A DNA stretch of 64,000 bases. Origin: Verrucomicrobiales bacterium (lineage in GTDB: Bacteria > Verrucomicrobiota > Verrucomicrobiia > Verrucomicrobiales > DEV007). Every line of letters begins with the position of its first letter. Positions within the stretch are counted from its first letter, which is position 1. This document shows positions 44,998 through 54,009 of this stretch, one piece after another. The notes under the pieces were generated by a model that saw nothing but the letters and a program-made list of their open reading frames with translations, was not told where the DNA came from and did no database searches. The position numbers and the translations under genes are program-made. The stretch lies in contig JARGNI010000015.1 in the NCBI GenBank assembly GCA_029213195.1, positions 52,684 through 116,683 of the forward strand, read 5' to 3'.

Positions 44998-45062
44998 GAA
45001 AACGAAGATGAGGGGTGATCATCAAGCTCTGACGCCGATGTTACGCCAACATTAACGATTTT

Positions 45063-45422
45063 CTACACAAAAAACGTATCGTCGTGGGAGTAAGGAGGAG
45101 AGCAGCAGCAAAGGAGTCGGATCTCGGCCTCGGGTCCTGCCTTGATTTGATGCCACGCTCCTGGCGGGATGAGGATGGCGTCTCCGGGACCCACCTCTGT
45201 CGTTTCGCCATCGAGCTCCATCGTTCCTGTTCCAGAAACGATGTAGTAGATCTCTTCGCTTTCTTTGTGATAGTGTCGATCGGTCGCATTCCCGGCAGGG
45301 AGACTGGCTTCGGCGAGACTCTGGTTGGCGACCGGCGCATTCGTCGAATCGAGAATGCTGCGAATCGTGGACCCGTCTGCGGTGGTGAAGGGAGCTTGCT
45401 CGTCGATTTGGTTTACGATCAT
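45063..45422 (-). CDS. Cupin-domain protein
   Basis: A 119-residue single-domain cupin with the metal-binding HYHKESEEIYYIVSGTG (HxH...E) and the second motif PGAWHQI. This layout is typical of small metal-dependent epimerases, dioxygenases or sensors; the specific activity cannot be read. The ATG at 45422 was chosen over 45539, since the extra 39 residues are unlike a cupin N-terminus. It is divergent from the GH75-like gene. Confidence 0.85.
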   Translation of the reverse strand: MIVNQIDEQAPFTTADGSTIRSILDSTNAPVANQSLAEASLPAGNATDRHYHKESEEIYYIVSGTGTMELDGETTEVGPGDAILIPPGAWHQIKAGPEAEIRLLCCCSPPYSHDDTFFV

Positions 45423-45574
45423 TTCTGGAAAGGGATGGAGAAACTTTACGTAGAGAAATTGTCGCTGCAATCCCGGAACTGGTTGAGGATAGCGAGAAGT
45501 GGATCGATGGTGCTTCGTTTCAGGAAAAGCGATCTTCAAGGTGCTTTCTGCGAACCCTTTCCCACACCGAAGTT

Positions 45575-47107
45575 ATGAATGAGAAGGAGGAATTTTTTGT
45601 GAGCGAGGATCCGAGTCCATCGAGCCGCCCGCCGAAAAAACGAGGGTTCCTGGGACATTTCGGTCTCATGATGCTGCTCGGTCTCGTTGTGCTCATCATT
45701 GGTTTGCTCGTCATCGACATGACCAATACCGGCGGAGCCCTCAAGAAGTCCCTCATTGGCATGCTCGGGGGTGAAGCCGAAAAGGAAGTGATCGTCGAGA
45801 AAGAGATCGTGGAGAAAGAAGTCGAAGTACCGGTCGAGAAAGTTGTCGAGAAGGTGGTGGAAAAGATTGTCGAGGTCGAGGTGAAGCCTCCCATGCCCTC
45901 CAGCTATGTTTCCTGGAGAAAGATCGATACTGCCGAACTCTGGAGCGGGATTCCGGTGGAGACGAAGGTGGTGGCGGTGGAGGGAGATACCGCGACGAAG
46001 GTCCGGGAAGCCGACGAAAGCTACCAGATCGAGATGACTCTCAAGCTCACGGTGCCGAAGCCGAATGAGTCGGTCGAGGAACTCAGTGCGATCAACGAGA
46101 ACCTGCCGAAGATGCTTCCCGACCTGGCTACACTGGTGGACAAGTCGCGGGTTTCTCCCTTCTATCACTATCTTTACGAACTCAAGACCGAGCGGCTCCA
46201 GCAGAAGATCACGCGGATCGATCAGCTGCTCTCCCGGCACAATTTCTACGATTGCGAAACGGTTCTCGAGACGACCCATCCTGACACGGGTAGAAAACTT
46301 CTCCTCGTACAAGGCGAGATGGACGTCGTCACAGATGGCTCCGATGGCGATCGCTGGCCCCAGCTCGACGATTACATTTCCATGTCGCAGTTCTACCAGC
46401 CCTTCACCAGTTACGGGTGGGGCAAGCGCAGCTCGACGCCGAACCCACTCCTGGAGCGATGGGAGACCAAGCTCGCCGAGTATGAGAAGGAGTTCGCGAT
46501 TCCCGGGCTCTCGATCGAGCGCAATCGCTACCTGCGGTCCAACATCGAGACCCTCAAGGCGGAGATCTCGGACATGAAAGCCCGCAGCTATCTCATCGCG
46601 GAGGCGGATCCTTTCTTCGTGCTTCCTCTTTCTTTTCTCGGGCGGACGGACGAGAACGAGCATGCCCCTTCGATCGGGGACTACGGTGTGATCATTTATG
46701 GTGACCAGGTCTATCCGGCGATTGCAGGGGATGCCGGCCCGAGTTGGAAGTTTGGGGAAGCCTCTCTGCGAGTGGCCAAGCAACTCAATGAGAAGGCGAC
46801 TCCCTACAATCGACCCGTCAGCGATCTCGAGGTGACCTATCTCATTTTCCCGGGAACGCGCGACGCGAAAAAAGGGCCGCCGAATCTCGAGGCCTGGCAC
46901 GCGCGCTGTTCTGAACTGCTCGAGGAGATCGGCGGACTTGGCGAAGGTTACACCCTCCACGAGTGGGAAGACCTCATTGCAAAGAAAAATGCCGAGCAGG
47001 AAGCGGCTGCCGCTGCGGAAGCCGCAGCAGAGGCGGAAGCGGAAGCGCCTGAAGATCCGCCTGCCCAGGAGAAGCCAGCCGAGTCGCCGGGAGAAGAGGC
47101 ACCGTGA
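45575..47107 (+). CDS. Membrane-anchored GH75 (chitosanase)-like protein on a charged repeat stalk
   Basis: A 510-residue protein. Residues 1-25 are cytoplasmic and basic; a single helix (about 26-50, LGHFGLMMLLGLVVLIIGLLV) anchors it. A stalk at about 66-100 consists of VEKE/VEKV repeats, likely a coiled coil. The C-terminal part contains MDVVTDGSDGDR and YPAIAGDAGPSWKFGEASLRV, where D386 and E395 sit nine residues apart, a pattern I associate with the GH75 chitosanase active site. A tail is rich in Ala and Glu. A membrane-attached glycoside-hydrolase-like domain outside the inner membrane is inferred. Its stop overlaps the MFS GTG start. Confidence 0.7.
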   Translation: MNEKEEFFVSEDPSPSSRPPKKRGFLGHFGLMMLLGLVVLIIGLLVIDMTNTGGALKKSLIGMLGGEAEKEVIVEKEIVEKEVEVPVEKVVEKVVEKIVEVEVKPPMPSSYVSWRKIDTAELWSGIPVETKVVAVEGDTATKVREADESYQIEMTLKLTVPKPNESVEELSAINENLPKMLPDLATLVDKSRVSPFYHYLYELKTERLQQKITRIDQLLSRHNFYDCETVLETTHPDTGRKLLLVQGEMDVVTDGSDGDRWPQLDDYISMSQFYQPFTSYGWGKRSSTPNPLLERWETKLAEYEKEFAIPGLSIERNRYLRSNIETLKAEISDMKARSYLIAEADPFFVLPLSFLGRTDENEHAPSIGDYGVIIYGDQVYPAIAGDAGPSWKFGEASLRVAKQLNEKATPYNRPVSDLEVTYLIFPGTRDAKKGPPNLEAWHARCSELLEEIGGLGEGYTLHEWEDLIAKKNAEQEAAAAAEAAAEAEAEAPEDPPAQEKPAESPGEEAP

Positions 47108-48348
47108 GGCGGGCCGACGACGAACCTCCTGCGGGTGCTCCTCCGGTTCGGTCGACCTTTCTTCCGGAAGCGATTCGCGCCGTAGCGGCCGGGGTCATCG
47201 AGACCTCGCTGGCGACGTTTGCCGTTCTCATCGCGGTGACCCAGTTTCAATCCGGACCGGCGCTGAAATCCTTTCTCCTGGCCTGCCCTGCCGTGGGACT
47301 GCTGGGCAGTCTCTGGGCGGTTCCGCTGGTGATCCGCTGGCACCTCACCGCGAGCAAAGCGGCTGCGGTCATCAGCATCCTCAGCGCGATCGGGTTTGCC
47401 ATCGCCGCCCTCGGTTCCGACAGTGAGATGTGGTTTGTGATCGGAATGTCGATCGGGATTGGAGTGATCGGGATGGCGATTCCCCTCCAGACGCACTACC
47501 TCCGGCTGAACTATCCAGGGAAGAGTCGAGGACGTCTTTTCTCGATCAGCCTGTTTATCCGAGCGTCGACCTCGATGATCGTGAGCTGGGGATTCGGCGC
47601 CTATCTCGACCACGATCTCGATCGCTATCCCGTTCTCCTCTGGACTTTTGTCGGCGCGGCGCTTCTCTCTGCGTTCTGTCATTTCCTGGTTCCCTCCGAG
47701 AAGATTCGTGACCCGCGGAGCCGAGACGAGAGCCAGGGTCACGGGTTGCTCGAGTCCGTTGAAATTTCTCGAAACGACCAGGTCTTTGTCCGCCTTCTCA
47801 TTGCGATGATGATCATGGGCTTCGGGGTGTTGTCGGCCAATGCTCTGCGCGTCGATTACCTCGTGAATCCGGTTCATGGTCTCGAGTGGGATGTGAAAAC
47901 CGTCAGTTTCATCACCGGGGTGGTGCCTTCGGTAATGCGTCTCGTTTCGACCTTTTTCTGGGGATGGCTTTTCGACCACATGAACTTCTTCCGGCTTCGG
48001 ATCATCGTGAACGTCGTCTTCCTCGCCGGGATCCTGCTCTACTTTCTCGGTTCGACAAAATCGGTGATCCTGGTCGGGTCGGCGCTCTTCGGCCTCGGGC
48101 GGGGAGGGGGCGAGATCATGTTCAATCTCTTTGTCACCAAGCTCGCTCCCGCCCGGCACATTGCCGACTACATGTCGGTGCACACCTTTCTCGCTGGGAT
48201 TCGCCTTTCCCTCGCCCCCTTTCTCGGTTTCTTCGTGGTCGTCTGGGCCGACGTTCCTGTGATGGTTGTGGTGAGCAGTTCGCTCGTGATGCTCTCCATT
48301 TTTGCGGTGCGGTCGGCGGCGAAGATGGCAGGACCGCAGAAGTCCTGA
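47104..48348 (+). CDS. MFS-type transporter
   Basis: A 414-residue protein with about 12 predicted helices in two halves joined by a charged cytoplasmic loop (SEKIRDPRSRDESQGHG). The general layout is that of the major facilitator superfamily; no substrate-specific signature is visible. The GTG start overlaps the GH75-like stop in GTGA, implying translational coupling, so the two may act together, for example on a breakdown product. This link is inference. Confidence 0.85.
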   Translation: MRRADDEPPAGAPPVRSTFLPEAIRAVAAGVIETSLATFAVLIAVTQFQSGPALKSFLLACPAVGLLGSLWAVPLVIRWHLTASKAAAVISILSAIGFAIAALGSDSEMWFVIGMSIGIGVIGMAIPLQTHYLRLNYPGKSRGRLFSISLFIRASTSMIVSWGFGAYLDHDLDRYPVLLWTFVGAALLSAFCHFLVPSEKIRDPRSRDESQGHGLLESVEISRNDQVFVRLLIAMMIMGFGVLSANALRVDYLVNPVHGLEWDVKTVSFITGVVPSVMRLVSTFFWGWLFDHMNFFRLRIIVNVVFLAGILLYFLGSTKSVILVGSALFGLGRGGGEIMFNLFVTKLAPARHIADYMSVHTFLAGIRLSLAPFLGFFVVVWADVPVMVVVSSSLVMLSIFAVRSAAKMAGPQKS

Positions 48349-48415
48349 TTTCTAGGAGAAAGGTCGTGCAAGAAACGGCTGGATATTTGCTCGGTCCCTC
48401 CTATAAGGTTTTCTC

Positions 48416-48946
48416 ATGCCGAATCTCAACAAAGTCATGCTGATCGGGAACCTGACCCGTGATCCCGAGGTGCGTTACACTCCCAAAGGTACTGCCGTGA
48501 CCGATATCGGGATGGCGATCAATCGAAACTACACGCTCGACGACGGAGAGAGGCGAGAAGAAACGACCTTCGTCGATGTGACCTTCTGGGGTCGGCAGGC
48601 CGAAGTCATCGGCGAATACATGAAGAAAGGCCGCCCCATGTATATCGAGGGTCGACTTCAACTCGACCAGTGGGAGGACAAGGCTTCCGGACAGCAGCGT
48701 TCGCGTCTCAAGGTCATCGGTGACAATTTCCAGTTCCTTGGTGGTCGCGACGATCAGGGTGGCGGGGGTCAACGTGGCGGCGGCGGCCAGCCCTATCAGC
48801 AGCAAGCCGCTCCTCAGCAGCAGTATGCTCCACCTGCCCAGCAGGCCCCTCAGCAACAGCCACAACAACAAGCTCCCCAGCAGCAGGCTCCGCCCCAGCA
48901 GAACTACGAGCCGATCCGCGACGAAGAGGACGACATTCCGTTTTAG
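48416..48946 (+). CDS. ssb: Single-stranded DNA-binding protein
   Basis: A 176-residue SSB. The OB-fold covers about residues 1-110 (MPNLNKVMLIGNLTRDPEVRY, FWGRQAEVIGEYMKKGRPMYI). A glutamine- and proline-rich linker follows and the protein ends in DEEDDIPF, the acidic tip that recruits repair and replication partners. It coats single-stranded DNA in replication and repair. ATG start; the upstream 67 bp contain a TATAAG that could be a -10 box, but I cannot find a matching -35. Confidence 0.96.
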   Translation: MPNLNKVMLIGNLTRDPEVRYTPKGTAVTDIGMAINRNYTLDDGERREETTFVDVTFWGRQAEVIGEYMKKGRPMYIEGRLQLDQWEDKASGQQRSRLKVIGDNFQFLGGRDDQGGGGQRGGGGQPYQQQAAPQQQYAPPAQQAPQQQPQQQAPQQQAPPQQNYEPIRDEEDDIPF

Positions 48947-48954
48947 GGGCCATC

Positions 48955-48987
48955 CAACAGGGTTGGGTCATCGACTCGCCCCTGTTG
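48955..48987. repeat. 33-bp palindromic element, CAACAGGG family, copy 2
   Basis: CAACAGGGTTG on the left and an inverted CGCCCCTGTTG on the right, with GGTCATCGACT in the centre. It is the same length as the copy at 3591-3623 and shares its pattern. It lies 8 bp after ssb and 19 bp before a family B REPIN-like element, so at this locus and at 28371 a CAACAGGG element sits beside a family B element. Confidence 0.6.
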
Positions 48988-49006
48988 CATTGAGAAGAAC
49001 TGCTCT

Positions 49007-49149
49007 GGAGTGCGGCGGCTTGACGCCGCTTTCGGGAGTTCTTGATCGATGAATCTGGGAAGGGGTTTCCAAGCACGGACCCCGGGCAGAGTCTGAAACC
49101 TGCTGACGTGCCCATCCAACCCAAAGCTGTGTTGAGCCACAGCATTCCA
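49007..49149. repeat. REPIN-like element, family B, copy 2
   Basis: The left end (49007-49038) has hairpin GCGGCG-GCTTGA-CGCCGC; the right end (49121-49149), in reverse orientation, has GCTGTG-TTGAGC-CACAGC. Compared with copy 1 (28232-28354), bases have changed on both sides of each stem so that pairing is kept. The spacer is about 82 bp and differs from copy 1. It fills most of the 264-bp gap between ssb and the membrane-protein genes; no gene is seen inside. Confidence 0.7.
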
Positions 49150-49210
49150 AAAGCCTGCCCACAGGGAGTTTGGGTTCATCCTTGAATTCGGGTTCGCAGC
49201 TTGATCTCGC

Positions 49211-50098
49211 TCAACGCTCGTTCGACTCCGTCAGCGTTTTCGTCCAGTGCTCGAGGAAGAATCGTTTCTCGGTCGGGAAAATGGTTTCCTCTGTCGGTCC
49301 GAGGAGGGGGCGTAGCGAGGTCGACATCTGTAGTGTCACCGTCACGAAGATGATGGTCCAGAGGACGAGATAGCCGGTCTTGTGATTTCCGAAGACCTTG
49401 GCGTTTTTCAGGATCATTCCCATCCCGAACCCGAGGGCGGACATCCAGAAGATCAGGACGAGGAATCCCATGAATCCTACCGAATTGGTGGACTGGGTGA
49501 AAATCCACAGGACGGGGGCCAATCCGAGGAGAATCACCCCGATGAGGGCGAGACCCGAAAGAAGCAACCCGCAAGCTCGTTGCAAGGTCATATCGTAGCC
49601 TCCGAGACTGCTGAAGACATAGAGACTCGGCAATGTGATGAGTGCCGTCACGGTGGCCCCTCCGAGAACCTTGAGTGGGACGATCCAGAGTTGGCTTTCT
49701 CCGGAAAACATGCCGAGGAGCAGTCCAAATACGAGAAAGGAGACGGCAAAAATGAGACCGAGAAAACGAACGACGGCCTGGCGGCGACCTTCCTGCCATT
49801 CGTAGAGGAGTCGGGTGGGACTCTTGAGAAGGGCATCGACGATGGAGCCGAGGCTCGGCGCGGATTCCATGGCCTGGTATTCGCTGGGAATTTCAGAGGG
49901 CTTGACGATGACATTCACGTTGTCAGAGAGCTCGGGGTTGTCCCCCGGCTCCGAGCGGGGTGGGAGTTCCGGGGGCTGGGCGGTTTCGGATGGCTCGGGA
50001 GTGGAATCTTCCGTGCTCGCTTCCGTGTTTTCATTTTCATTCTCGATCTCTTCCGGATCGAGATCTTCGGGTTCCTTGTCTTTGTCGTTCTGGCTCAT
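49211..50098 (-). CDS. Membrane protein with acidic N-terminal tail (paired with next gene)
   Basis: A 295-residue protein. The first about 95 residues are acidic, low complexity and presumably cytoplasmic (many Glu, Pro and Asp). The rest contains about six hydrophobic helices, including LGGATVTALITLPSLYVFSSLGG and GVILLGLAPVLWIF. The family is not named with certainty; the helical core resembles the membrane proteins sometimes mislabelled as WH2-domain proteins. The ATG at 50098 lies just beyond the stop of the upstream gene (15-bp gap), so both are probably co-transcribed. Its core resembles that of its neighbour. Confidence 0.65.
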   Translation of the reverse strand: MSQNDKDKEPEDLDPEEIENENENTEASTEDSTPEPSETAQPPELPPRSEPGDNPELSDNVNVIVKPSEIPSEYQAMESAPSLGSIVDALLKSPTRLLYEWQEGRRQAVVRFLGLIFAVSFLVFGLLLGMFSGESQLWIVPLKVLGGATVTALITLPSLYVFSSLGGYDMTLQRACGLLLSGLALIGVILLGLAPVLWIFTQSTNSVGFMGFLVLIFWMSALGFGMGMILKNAKVFGNHKTGYLVLWTIIFVTVTLQMSTSLRPLLGPTEETIFPTEKRFFLEHWTKTLTESNER

Positions 50099-50112
50099 GA
50101 TGACTGGGTTGG

Positions 50113-50814
50113 TTAGAGGTTTTGAGTGATGGCCCACCACACGGATTCGTAGAAGTTTCCGGCGAAGGGGTCGGGACGGAGGAACTCGATGACGAGTCCT
50201 GGCTGTCCAAAGATGGGGCGGAGGAGAAAGCTGATCTGGGCTCCGGCAAAGAGGTTTCCGACGAGCAGACCGATCAGCGAATGACGGGCCGCTCGGTCGC
50301 TGTCCGCGAAATGGCGGAGGACCTGGTAGAGGCGTCCCGTCGAGATGATTCCGGCAAACGCGATCAGGAGAGTATGGGTCAGGAGGAGTCTGCGATGGGT
50401 GTCCGGTCCATCGGGAGAGTCAGGGGCGGGGGCGTCGAAAGCCATCCCCATCGTGATCGGAGAGAGGGATCCCACGATGAGCCCGAACACGGCAAAGGAA
50501 GTCAGGAGAGCGAGCGAGGTCTCCCGAAACGAAAGGCGTACACCGAGCAAGGAAGCGAGAATGCCGTTGAGCAATCCGTTGGCGAGAAGGGTCAGGAGGA
50601 TCGCGAAAGGCAGCTTGATCGCGACATAGCAGGCTTGTTCAAGCCCCTGCCAGAGCCCGATCGAGGCTCCGTAGACGCCGACTCCGAGAAAGAGAATCGC
50701 AAGACTCCCGAGAATCGAAGCCGGAGGTTTCTCCTCGATCCACGAGACCGCCGTATCCTGCCCGTCCTGGAGCAGTTTTTTGGCGTGGGAAAAGAGGGGA
50801 AGCGAAGAAAACAT
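50113..50814 (-). CDS. Membrane protein (paired with preceding acidic-tail protein)
   Basis: A 233-residue protein with about six hydrophobic helices and a 25-residue hydrophilic loop (FDAPAPDSPDGPDTHRR). The order of helices and the K-L-P-F-x-L-L-T-L-L pattern resemble the helical part of the protein encoded immediately downstream, so the two look like distant paralogs forming a membrane pair. The ATG at 50814 has AGGA nine bases upstream; a GTG at 50838 is possible. No known function. Confidence 0.65.
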   Translation of the reverse strand: MFSSLPLFSHAKKLLQDGQDTAVSWIEEKPPASILGSLAILFLGVGVYGASIGLWQGLEQACYVAIKLPFAILLTLLANGLLNGILASLLGVRLSFRETSLALLTSFAVFGLIVGSLSPITMGMAFDAPAPDSPDGPDTHRRLLLTHTLLIAFAGIISTGRLYQVLRHFADSDRAARHSLIGLLVGNLFAGAQISFLLRPIFGQPGLVIEFLRPDPFAGNFYESVWWAITQNL

Positions 50815-50910
50815 CTGGCGGGGTCCTTTGGAGGACACCCACTAGATCGCTTCCGAATGTGAAACCGAGAGGAAGGCTGCGTGAAAAGACGGTGAAATCA
50901 CCGTAGTTCT

Positions 50911-52515
50911 CTACAATTCAACCGATCGGGCACTGGAAATGCCCTCGATTTCGAGGATCTGCTCGATGACTTCGTCACTGGCAGCGGAATCGAGATTGAG
51001 AATGCTGAGAGCTTCTCCACCGACTTCGTCGCGACTCAAGTTCATCCCCGCGATATTGATTCCGTTCTTTCCGAGAACTTGTCCGAGAGCTCCTACGACG
51101 CCGGGAGAATCCGTGTTCTCGAAGATGAGAAGGTGTCCCTGTGGAGTGGCGTCGAGGGTGTGTTCGTCGATTTTGACGAGACGGGGCTGGTTTCCGAAAA
51201 AGGTTCCGGCGAGCGAAACGGATTCTTCGCTATTGCCCACCGTGATGGTGAGAAGGTCGGTATACTCGCAGCTCTCGGTCGGACGACTTTCGGTGATCCG
51301 CATTCCCCGGTCTTCGGCGAGCGAGGGAGCATTCAGGTAGTTGGCCGAGCCCGAGGTGGATCCGCCTTCGAGATAGCCCTTGAGGCCGGAGCGGGTCACG
51401 AGCGTCGTGTCGATGTCGCTGACCGTGCCGACGTAGTCGATCCGGAAAAAATCGGGCTGCTTGGGTCCGACCTGGCTGGCCATTTTCCCGAGGACTTCGG
51501 CGAGGCTGAGATACGGTCCGATCTCGCGCAGGGTGTCCTCGTCGAGATTCGGCATGTTGATCGCGTTGACAACAGCTCCGTGGAGCAGCCGATCCCGGAT
51601 CGCCTCGGCGATCTCGATCCCGACATTTTCCTGGGCTTCCTCCGTCGAGGCACCGAGGTGAGGGGTGAAGACCATTTCTTCACGGGAGAGCAGCTCGTAT
51701 TCGGCAGAAGGGGGCTCGTCTTCGAAAACGTCGAGCGCCGCGCCGGCGACCTTGCCTTCCTTGATTCCGGCGAGAAGGGCGGCCTCGTCGATGAGACCGC
51801 CACGAGCGCAGTTCACGATGCGCACGCCGGGCTTCATTTTCTCGATTCGCTCGGCGTTGATGAGATGCGTCGTCTCGGGCGTCTTCGGCATGTGGAGGGT
51901 GATGAAATCGGCCTGGACGACCGCTTCGTCGACCGTTTCACAAAGCTCGACCCGCATGTTCTTGGCTTTGCTCGCGGCAAGATAGGGATCATAGGCGACG
52001 ACACGCATTCCGAATCCCATGGCGCGGCGGGCGAATTCACCCCCGATGCGTCCCATCCCGAGGATTGCCAGCGTCTTGTTGTAGAGCTCGACTCCCTTGT
52101 AGGCCTTGCGTCCTTCCTTGAAGCGGCCTTCGACCACGGACTGGTGGGCCTGTGGGATGTGACGAGCCAGCGACATCATCAGAGTGAAAGCATGTTCGGC
52201 CGTGGAAATGGTGTTTCCCGCGGGAGTGTTCATGACGACCACGCCATGCTTGGTCGCGGTGGGGATATCGATATTGTCGACTCCGACACCGGCGCGTCCG
52301 ATGGCACGAAGGACTCCAGAACCAGCTTCGATGACCGGGGCAGTGATCTTCACTCCGGATCGGACGATGATACCCTCGTAGTTTGGGGCCAGTTCGATCA
52401 GTTCGGCTTCGCTCAGCCCGAGTTTGACATCGACGTCGATGCCTTCGGCTTCCTGGAGCAATTCAATTCCGCGATCGGCGATGGGATCAGCGACAAGAAC
52501 TCTGCGTGTGCTCAT
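50911..52515 (-). CDS. serA: D-3-phosphoglycerate dehydrogenase
   Basis: A 534-residue enzyme with the N- and C-terminal parts of the D-isomer 2-hydroxyacid dehydrogenase domain (GMGRIGGEFARRAMGFGM NAD-binding region, NCARGGLIDE, and the HLGAST active-site His region). An intervening domain and a C-terminal ACT-like regulatory domain (VVGALGQVLGKNGINIAGM) follow. It oxidises 3-phosphoglycerate to 3-phosphohydroxypyruvate, the first step of serine synthesis; the ACT domain suggests serine feedback. The ATG at 52515 gives the family start; the upstream extension is not credible. It is divergent from the BASS transporter gene. Confidence 0.95.
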   Translation of the reverse strand: MSTRRVLVADPIADRGIELLQEAEGIDVDVKLGLSEAELIELAPNYEGIIVRSGVKITAPVIEAGSGVLRAIGRAGVGVDNIDIPTATKHGVVVMNTPAGNTISTAEHAFTLMMSLARHIPQAHQSVVEGRFKEGRKAYKGVELYNKTLAILGMGRIGGEFARRAMGFGMRVVAYDPYLAASKAKNMRVELCETVDEAVVQADFITLHMPKTPETTHLINAERIEKMKPGVRIVNCARGGLIDEAALLAGIKEGKVAGAALDVFEDEPPSAEYELLSREEMVFTPHLGASTEEAQENVGIEIAEAIRDRLLHGAVVNAINMPNLDEDTLREIGPYLSLAEVLGKMASQVGPKQPDFFRIDYVGTVSDIDTTLVTRSGLKGYLEGGSTSGSANYLNAPSLAEDRGMRITESRPTESCEYTDLLTITVGNSEESVSLAGTFFGNQPRLVKIDEHTLDATPQGHLLIFENTDSPGVVGALGQVLGKNGINIAGMNLSRDEVGGEALSILNLDSAASDEVIEQILEIEGISSARSVEL

Positions 52516-52668
52516 ACAATGTTTGGGTTCCACTCTTGGGGGGATTCCTCGGCGAGGATTCGATGAAAAATCGGAAGGTAGGGGTGGTCGACAGGGAAGC
52601 AAGGGAGAAATGATTTGGCTTGTCCTCTCGAAACCTTCCAGTATGGCTAAGAACTCTCCCTTGATTTC

Positions 52669-53607
52669 ATGACTCGTCTTTTTTCCACCCTTACCAATGC
52701 GTTTCCGCTCTGGGTCGTGGTCTGCAGTGGTCTCGCCCTTTTCTTTCCCGATCTGTTCACCTGGTTCAGTGGCCCCTGGATCGTTTACGGATTGGCGGTG
52801 ATCATGCTGGGAATGGGCCTGACCCTTACGGTCAGAGATTTCCAGAATGTCGTAAAGATTCCGCGCGCTGGGGTCATCGGGGTGGTCTGCCAGTTCGGGA
52901 TCATGCCGCTGCTTGGATGGGGCATTGCGACGGTCCTGCGACTTGATGAAATCGATCCGATGTTGGCCGTGGGATTAATCCTCGTCTCCTGTTGTCCGGG
53001 AGGCACCGCTTCCAACGTGGTCGTCTATCTCGCGAGAGGCAACGTCGCCCTGTCGGTTCTCATGACGATCTGCTCGACCTTTGCGGCCATCATCCTCACT
53101 CCTTTGCTGACCAAGTGGCTCGCAGGAACCCTGGTCGATGTGGATGCCTGGGGGCTCTTCAAGAGCACGGTCCAGGTGGTCCTCATCCCGGTGACGCTGG
53201 GGCTGCTCGTGAATCAGTTTCTTCCCAAGTTGAGTGAGAAAGTGAAACCGTTTTCTCCGCTCGTCTCGGTCTTTGCCATCGTCATGATCGTGGCTTCCAT
53301 CATCGGGCAGCGAAAGGATGTCATCCTCGAGGCGGACTGGCGATTGCTCGCTGCGCCGGCGCTCCTCCACCTCGGTGGCTTCGGCCTCGGGTATCTCCTT
53401 GCGAGGGTTTTTCGACTGGGAGAGCAGAACAGTCGTTCGATTTCGATCGAGGTCGGGATGCAGAATTCCGGTCTCGGGGCCGCACTCGCCAATAAGCACT
53501 TTCCGGGAACAGTGGCGGTCGTCCCTTGTGCCATCAGCGCCCTGTATCACTGCATCATCGGAAGTATCGTCGCGGGCATCTGGCGCCTGCGCGAGGCAAA
53601 GGATTGA
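52669..53607 (+). CDS. Bile acid:sodium symporter (BASS) family transporter
   Basis: A 312-residue protein with about nine to ten helices and the family blocks GVVCQFGIMPLLGW, CCPGGTASNVV and ISIEVGMQNSGLGAALA. Bacterial BASS proteins carry small organic anions such as pyruvate or pantoate with sodium; the substrate cannot be set here. ATG start at 52669. Upstream, TTGTCC at 52620 and TATGGC at 52642 are 16 bp apart and might be a weak promoter. Confidence 0.93.
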   Translation: MTRLFSTLTNAFPLWVVVCSGLALFFPDLFTWFSGPWIVYGLAVIMLGMGLTLTVRDFQNVVKIPRAGVIGVVCQFGIMPLLGWGIATVLRLDEIDPMLAVGLILVSCCPGGTASNVVVYLARGNVALSVLMTICSTFAAIILTPLLTKWLAGTLVDVDAWGLFKSTVQVVLIPVTLGLLVNQFLPKLSEKVKPFSPLVSVFAIVMIVASIIGQRKDVILEADWRLLAAPALLHLGGFGLGYLLARVFRLGEQNSRSISIEVGMQNSGLGAALANKHFPGTVAVVPCAISALYHCIIGSIVAGIWRLREAKD

Positions 53608-53658
53608 TCGACGAGGGCTGGGGTCGGCACTAGGCGGGATTTTGTGCTATCTTCCTTC

Positions 53659-54009
53659 ATGAAATTTCTGACCTGCACCCTCCTGGCCTTGTGTCTCGTA
53701 TCCCTGACCGGATGTGGCGGTCCGACCGAGGAGAAAGAATTCGTCCAGCCTCCGGTCGGAGTACTCGATACCGGAGAATTTCTCGTGACTCTGCACAGTT
53801 CACCGGAAGGACCGCGCTATACCCTGGAGAACAAGGAAGGCAACCTGGTCGCCCGAGAACTCTCCCGCTCCGATTTCATTGCCCAGTTTCCCGAGTTGAA
53901 AGAAGAGATCAGCGGGCTCTGGGCAGGGAATGAGAGAGGCCCATTCGAGAAGACGGAATTGAACACCCCGGTCTTCGAGGATCTTCTCGAGCTTCCGGCG
54001 ACGGATTAG
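53659..54009 (+). CDS. Putative lipoprotein
   Basis: A 116-residue protein with a lipobox: LTCTLLALCLVSLTGCGG, with Cys at about residue 20. The mature part has no recognisable domain. The ATG at 53659 gives a normal signal peptide; a GTG at 53644 is in frame. Its stop codon overlaps that of the convergent spermidine-synthase-like gene. Function unknown. Confidence 0.7.
   Translation: MKFLTCTLLALCLVSLTGCGGPTEEKEFVQPPVGVLDTGEFLVTLHSSPEGPRYTLENKEGNLVARELSRSDFIAQFPELKEEISGLWAGNERGPFEKTELNTPVFEDLLELPATD

Noticed and set aside
45770..45880. Periodic GAGAAAG-type repeats as a CRISPR or tandem array
   Set aside because: They encode the VEKE/VEKV stalk in one frame, with no unique spacers of even length.
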